Of a DNA stretch of 64,000 nucleotides, positions 59,984 through 64,000 are shown in pieces. The stretch is from Hyalangium versicolor (GTDB lineage: Bacteria; Myxococcota; Myxococcia; Myxococcales; Myxococcaceae). Location of the stretch: the NCBI RefSeq assembly GCF_020103695.1, contig NZ_JAHXBF010000005.1:372001-436000 (forward strand), given 5' to 3'. The notes below the pieces were generated by a model. That model did no database searches. It was given only the letters and a program-made list of their open reading frames with translations, and was not told the origin of the DNA. The position numbers and the translations under genes were made by a program. The first letter of the stretch is position 1; each line of letters begins with the position of its first letter.

Positions 59984-61441
59984 GTGCGAATCAAGCAAAG
60001 ACCCGAGGACTTCTCCGTCAAGGAGTCCTTCCGCTTCGACGAAGTGCCAGGTGGGCGCTTCCGCGTCTACCTCATGGACAAGCAGAAGCTGTCCACCTTC
60101 GAGGCAGTGGACCGCCTCCGAGACGCCTTTGGCCTCAAGCCAGGCTCCATCAGCTTCTGCGGCCTGAAGGACAAGCAGGGCCGCACCGAGCAGCTCATCG
60201 CCGTGGAAGCCGCGGACGTCGAGATGCAGGAGCCCAATCTGCGCCTGAAGTACCTGGGCCGGACGGACAAGCCCCTGTCGGCCGCCAACATCACCTCCAA
60301 CCGCTTCGCCGTCACCGTGCGTGCGCTGGAGGAGGCCGCGCTGGGGCCGCTCAACGTGGCCTCCGCCGAGGTCAACCGCCTGGGCGTGGTGAACTACTTC
60401 GACAGCCAGCGCTTCGGCTCGCTCAAGCACGGCCAGGGCTTCATCGCCAAGGATCTCATCCGCGGCGACTTCGAGGCCGCGCTGAAGAACTACTTCGCCA
60501 AGCCCTCGGAGCTGGACCGGACCGAGGACGCCAAGGTGAAGCAGTTCTGGCGCGACAACTGGGGCCGCTGGGACGCGCGCGTCCCCTTCGAGGGCTCGAA
60601 GAAGTACCACCGGCTCCTCCGCTCCCTGCGCGAACACCCCACGGACTACGTGCGCGCCTTCCTGCAGATCGACGCGGACTACCGCGCGATGCTGCTCTTC
60701 ACCTACCAGAGCTTCCTGTGGAACGAGGGCGTGCGGCGCTACCTCCAGTTGCTGCTGCCGCGCGAGCACCTCTTCCCCCTGCGCTACCAGGCCGGCACGC
60801 TCCTGTTCCATCGCGATGCCAGCCCCGAGGTGCTCCACACGCTGCGCGAGAAGGCCTTCCCCCTGCTCGGACCGGATTCGGCCTTCACGGACCCGAAGAT
60901 CGAGGAGGCCGTCCACTGGGTGCTCGGCCGCGAGAAGCTCGCGCTGAAGGACCTGGTCATCCAGGAGGCGCGCAAGCTGCTCTTCTTCAAGTCCGAGGAG
61001 CGCCCCGTGCTCGTGTTCCCGCACAAGCTGGTGCTGGGACGCCCGCAGTCGGACGAGCTCAACCGCGGCTCCATGAAGATCAACGTCGCCTTCACCCTGC
61101 CTCCGGGGGCCTACGCCACCCTGGTGGTGAAGCGGCTGTTCCACTTCAACTGGCGAGAGGACACCGCGCAAGAGATCCGCGCCTCCCAGCGCCCCCGGCT
61201 CACCGAGGCGGATCAGGAGGAGTCCGCCAGGACCCGCCCCACCGGGCGCATGCCTCCCCGCCCGTCTGATCGCTCCCCGGCACCGCGCGAGCCCGCCCTC
61301 GCCCGACCGGCCCCCGAGTCTCGCGGGCCTCGCGAACCCTCTCCCGGCTTCCGGGAACGGCAGCGGAAGAAGAAGGAAGCCAAGGCCCAAGCCCGCGCGG
61401 GCATGGCGGATAAACACCCGAAATCACAGAATAAAAAGTAG
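59984..61441 (+). CDS. truD: tRNA pseudouridine-13 synthase with a long basic tail
   Basis: A 485-residue TruD, which makes pseudouridine 13 in some tRNAs. The catalytic Asp63 is in GLKDKQGRTEQ, preceded by KQRPEDFSVKE and followed by NYFDSQRFGS, the family motifs; the TRUD insertion region lies between about 150 and 320. The first 390 residues are the enzyme. The last 90 are an Arg/Pro/Lys/Glu-rich disordered tail (RKKKEAKAQARAGM), unlike compact TruD, which may add RNA binding. GTG start with GGGGG seven bases ahead. It stands alone, followed after 71 bases by the sigma factor gene. Confidence 0.92.
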   Translation: MRIKQRPEDFSVKESFRFDEVPGGRFRVYLMDKQKLSTFEAVDRLRDAFGLKPGSISFCGLKDKQGRTEQLIAVEAADVEMQEPNLRLKYLGRTDKPLSAANITSNRFAVTVRALEEAALGPLNVASAEVNRLGVVNYFDSQRFGSLKHGQGFIAKDLIRGDFEAALKNYFAKPSELDRTEDAKVKQFWRDNWGRWDARVPFEGSKKYHRLLRSLREHPTDYVRAFLQIDADYRAMLLFTYQSFLWNEGVRRYLQLLLPREHLFPLRYQAGTLLFHRDASPEVLHTLREKAFPLLGPDSAFTDPKIEEAVHWVLGREKLALKDLVIQEARKLLFFKSEERPVLVFPHKLVLGRPQSDELNRGSMKINVAFTLPPGAYATLVVKRLFHFNWREDTAQEIRASQRPRLTEADQEESARTRPTGRMPPRPSDRSPAPREPALARPAPESRGPREPSPGFRERQRKKKEAKAQARAGMADKHPKSQNKK

Positions 61442-61512
61442 GAGTCGCAGATGAGAGCAGCCAGGCTCACGCCGGGGCGCAATGGGGGAACCCATGGTGC
61501 GTAGACCAGGAC

Positions 61513-62136
61513 GTGAACGCTCTCGCCCTCAATCCTCTCGGGGACGTCGCTCAGGCCATCGGGTCGCTGATGGCTGAGGAGGCCCCCCCGCTTCCCTGGA
61601 AGGCGGACGTGCAGGCCGCCCGCCGAGGAGATCCCAACGCCTTCGAGGCGCTGGTGCGCAGCGTCCAGCGCGCGGTGTACGGCCTGGCCCTTCGCCTGCT
61701 CAACAGCGAGGCCGAGGCAGCCGAGGTCTCCCAGGAGGCCTTCCTGCGGGCCTACCAGAACCTGCACCGCTACGACGAGTCGCGTCCCTTCGATCTGTGG
61801 GTGATGGCCATCACCCGCAACCTCTGCCTGGACCTGCTCCGGCGGCGCACCAAGGTGCGCACCGAGGAGCTCGAGCCCATGAAGGAGGTGCTCCCCAGCG
61901 GTGAGGCCTCGCTCGAGGAGGGGGCGATCGCCCGGCAGGAGCGCCAGTCCCTCGAGGAGGCCATGGCCACCTTGTCAGTGGAGGATCGGGAGGTGCTTGC
62001 GCTCTACTACGTGCAGAAGCGGACGACGAAGGAGATCGCCCAGATCCTGGGCTGCGCTCCTGGCACGATCATGGCGCGACTGTTCCGGGCCCGAGAGAAG
62101 CTGCGCAAGAAGATGACGACGGAGGAGCCCACATGA
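61513..62136 (+). CDS. ECF RNA polymerase sigma factor
   Basis: A 207-residue sigma-70 family ECF factor. Region 2 (about 38-108) has DPNAFEALVRSVQ, AAEVSQEAFLRAYQNLHRY and LWVMAITRNLCLDLLRRR. Region 4 (about 145-200) has LSVEDREVLALYYVQKRTTKEIAQILG and GTIMARLFRAREKLRK. It directs RNA polymerase to a small set of promoters. The GTG start is weak (AGGA three bases ahead); a downstream ATG at 61570 is possible. It overlaps the anti-sigma gene by four bases, so the two are regulated together. No clear ECF promoter is seen before it. Confidence 0.92.
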   Translation: MNALALNPLGDVAQAIGSLMAEEAPPLPWKADVQAARRGDPNAFEALVRSVQRAVYGLALRLLNSEAEAAEVSQEAFLRAYQNLHRYDESRPFDLWVMAITRNLCLDLLRRRTKVRTEELEPMKEVLPSGEASLEEGAIARQERQSLEEAMATLSVEDREVLALYYVQKRTTKEIAQILGCAPGTIMARLFRAREKLRKKMTTEEPT

Positions 62137-62639
62137 CTCCCACCCCCCAGTGCCCCGATCTCGAGGTGCTCTTCATCGAGTTGGAGGCGGGCGAGGGCCC
62201 CGCGCTCGATCACGCCGCCGACTGCGCGCTGTGCAGCGCCATGTTGGAGGAGCACCGCCAGTTGGAGAAGGATCTCTACCGGCTGGCCGATCCGCTGCCT
62301 CCTCCCACGCTGGTGGCCAATGTGATGGCGCGCGTGGCCACCGAGCCCACGCCCCTGCGGCGCGAACTGTGGTCCGGCGTCCCCATCCTGATCGCCTCGC
62401 TGGCGGTGGGGCTGGGGCTGCTGATCACCAATGATCGTGCACTGTCCCGGCTGGGGGCGGCGCTCGCCTCGCTCTTCACGGATGGCAAGGCGCTGCTGCA
62501 GGGGCTCGCCAGCGGAGCCAACGCACTCTGGCTCACCGCCGCCGGCCCGGTCGCCGTGCTGCTCGTCCTCCTGCTGATCGTGTCCCTCACGGGCCTCAAG
62601 CGGCTCGTCGGCACCGGACCCAACCCTTCCGAAGCGTGA
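62133..62639 (+). CDS. Anti-sigma factor with zinc-binding ZAS motif
   Basis: A 168-residue protein. The N-terminus carries the anti-sigma zinc motif HX3CX2C: His27, Cys31 and Cys34. After a short linker come two membrane helices (about 79-99 and 137-157) with a periplasmic loop between. It is the expected partner that holds the ECF factor at the membrane until a signal arrives. ATGA overlap with the sigma gene gives coupled translation. The bactofilin-like gene follows 8 bases on, so all three are probably one operon. Confidence 0.87.
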   Translation: MTPTPQCPDLEVLFIELEAGEGPALDHAADCALCSAMLEEHRQLEKDLYRLADPLPPPTLVANVMARVATEPTPLRRELWSGVPILIASLAVGLGLLITNDRALSRLGAALASLFTDGKALLQGLASGANALWLTAAGPVAVLLVLLLIVSLTGLKRLVGTGPNPSEA

Positions 62640-62647
62640 GTGTTCCC

Positions 62648-64000
62648 ATGAAGATCGCCGCCCGACTCCTGCTCCCCACCCTCCTTCTTGGCACTCCCCT
62701 CGCCCTGGCGGCCGAGACGCCCAAGCCCGCTGCCGCCGAGGCTCCGGCCGCGAAGACCATCGACGTGAACTTCCGCGGCTCGCTCCAGGACGCGCTCAAG
62801 CACATCGCCGAGGACGGCGGCCTGAACGTGGTGGCCACCGGCGCGCTGGAGACCACCGTCGAAGTGCACCTGAAGGGAGTGACCGCCGAGCAGGCGCTTC
62901 GCACCATTGCCCGGACCTATTCGCTGCGCCTGGATCAAGAGGGCTCCATCTTCACGATGCGGCCCCTGACGCCCGCGGAGAAGGAAGGGACTGCGGCGAA
63001 CGCGGCCCCGCCAGCGGCTCCCCCGGGGCTGCCGAATGGGCCACCGCCCATGGCCGTGGCCCCACCGGTGCCGCCCGCGCCGCCGGCTCCTCCTGAAAAC
63101 GCCTCGGAGGAAGCGGAGGAGGCCGAGGAGGCAACCGACACGGCGCAGGCCCAGGAGGAAATGGATCCGAGCGAGATCCGGGACCGGGTCCGCGAGGAGG
63201 TGCGCAAGGCCCAGCATCGGCGCAAGCAGGATCGGGACGTGGTTGCGCGCGGCCATTCCCTGGAGGTGAAGGAGGGCGACTCGGTGGACAACGCCGTGGT
63301 GTACGGCGGCAACCTGGTGGTGAAGGGGCACGTGGAGGAAGACGCGGTGGCCTTTGGCGGCAACCTGGAAGTCTTCGGCACGGTGGAGGGAGACGCGAAC
63401 GCCTTCGGAGGCAACGTCGTCCTCCACCCGAACGCGGTGGTGGAGGGGGATGTGTCGGCCATCGGCGGCACGGTGATCCGCGAGGAAGGCGCCAAGGTGG
63501 AAGGCAGCACCCAGTCCTTCGGCGGCAGCCACGTGGGCACCATGGTGGCGGGCGAGGTGAAGAAGAACCTCAAGAAGGAGTTCCGGCACGAGGATGCCTC
63601 CGGGGATGACGACGAGGACGATCATCCGGGCAACGGGTTGCCCTGGTTCATCATCAAGTTCGCGGCGCTCTTTGGGCTGGGGTTCCTGGGGCAGTTGTTC
63701 TTCCCCTCGCGGATGAAGGAGCTGTCCGCGGAGATCAAGGCGCAGCCCATCAAGAGCGGGATGGTGGGAGTGCTGGGCTCGCTGGCGCTGATCCCGATCT
63801 CGCTGGTGCTGACGATCACCATCATCGGTGCGCCGGTGGCCGCGGCGCTGTGGCTGATAGCGATGCTGGTGACGGTCCTGGGCTTCACGGCGGTGGCGAG
63901 CGAGATCGGCCTGAAAGTGCCAATCCTCCGGGGACGGAAGACGCAGGCGGTGGTGCTGGCGCTGGGGCTGTTGATCCTGCTGGGGATGACGTCCATCCCG
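62648..64000 (+). CDS. STN plus bactofilin-like repeat membrane protein, 3' end outside the window
   Basis: At least 451 residues, running off the right edge in frame. Signal peptide 1-21; an STN-like (secretin/TonB short N-terminal) domain 37-106 (IDVNFRGSLQDALKHIAEDGG); a Pro-rich then acidic stretch (113-175); a basic helix; a bactofilin-like beta-repeat block (203-300) with at least four VxGDxxAFGGNV turns; an acidic hinge; then several membrane helices (333-352, 372-395, 396-418, 432-448). This mix is unusual. It follows the ECF sigma and anti-sigma genes and is a likely target or sensor of that system. The repeats resemble those of the gene at 19373. The role is unknown. Confidence 0.82.
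   Translation, partial: MKIAARLLLPTLLLGTPLALAAETPKPAAAEAPAAKTIDVNFRGSLQDALKHIAEDGGLNVVATGALETTVEVHLKGVTAEQALRTIARTYSLRLDQEGSIFTMRPLTPAEKEGTAANAAPPAAPPGLPNGPPPMAVAPPVPPAPPAPPENASEEAEEAEEATDTAQAQEEMDPSEIRDRVREEVRKAQHRRKQDRDVVARGHSLEVKEGDSVDNAVVYGGNLVVKGHVEEDAVAFGGNLEVFGTVEGDANAFGGNVVLHPNAVVEGDVSAIGGTVIREEGAKVEGSTQSFGGSHVGTMVAGEVKKNLKKEFRHEDASGDDDEDDHPGNGLPWFIIKFAALFGLGFLGQLFFPSRMKELSAEIKAQPIKSGMVGVLGSLALIPISLVLTITIIGAPVAAALWLIAMLVTVLGFTAVASEIGLKVPILRGRKTQAVVLALGLLILLGMTSIP

Overview
The window reads as chromosome from a large-genome, GC-rich delta-proteobacterium of the Myxococcota, most likely suborder Cystobacterineae (the Archangium, Cystobacter, Stigmatella or Hyalangium kind). The signs are very high third-position GC, frequent GTG and TTG starts, a secreted protease with a MYXO-CTERM-like tail, a beta-gamma crystallin protein, PilZ, Ser/Thr kinase, FHA-cyclase and sigma54-activator genes, bactofilin-like proteins and many lipoproteins. 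The genus is an inference; there is no rRNA, tRNA, phage, transposase or CRISPR array to anchor it.

Layout. 1-3.9 kb: a truncated unknown gene, a DUF1206 membrane protein and a GAF-PAS-PAS histidine kinase. 4.0-7.5 kb: a tetR / 14-TM MFS / EmrA-type efflux operon behind a 20-bp operator that touches the tetR start codon. 7.6-16.3 kb: a large subtilisin-like lipoprotein, a crystallin-domain secreted protein, an MFS exporter, a nucleoside deaminase and a small secreted protein. 16.4-20 kb: a possible MafI-like protein, TrpB2, a nucleotidyltransferase and a secreted bactofilin-like protein. 20.1-23.2 kb: pntAB, where pntA appears to start at ATT. 23.2-29.2 kb: a NYN-LOTUS protein, a VIT-vWA protein, a PilZ protein and lipoproteins. 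29.4-35.7 kb: a tolC-acrA-acrB type RND efflux operon. 36.0-38.4 kb: a metallo-beta-lactamase-fold hydrolase followed by a GAF-sigma54 activator, behind a sigma54-like promoter. 38.5-39.8 kb: a kelch protein and the decayed remains of a second copy.

39.8-49.3 kb is the clearest functional unit: a YtfQ-YtfR-YtfT-YjfF type furanose ABC importer in the E. coli gene order, two divergent GH43 lipoproteins and galactokinase. Together they suggest release, uptake and phosphorylation of sugars from arabinan or galactan-type polymers. Next to it lie a lower-GC gene of unknown function and an unusual protein joining a UDP-sugar pyrophosphorylase to a degenerate M24 peptidase fold, which could supply the missing nucleotide-sugar step.

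52.4-59.9 kb holds an AAA ATPase with a nuclease-like tail, a membrane protein, and a translationally coupled pair of a zinc-ribbon Ser/Thr kinase and an FHA-GAF adenylate cyclase. 60-64 kb holds truD and an ECF sigma / anti-sigma / STN-bactofilin membrane protein operon that runs off the right edge.
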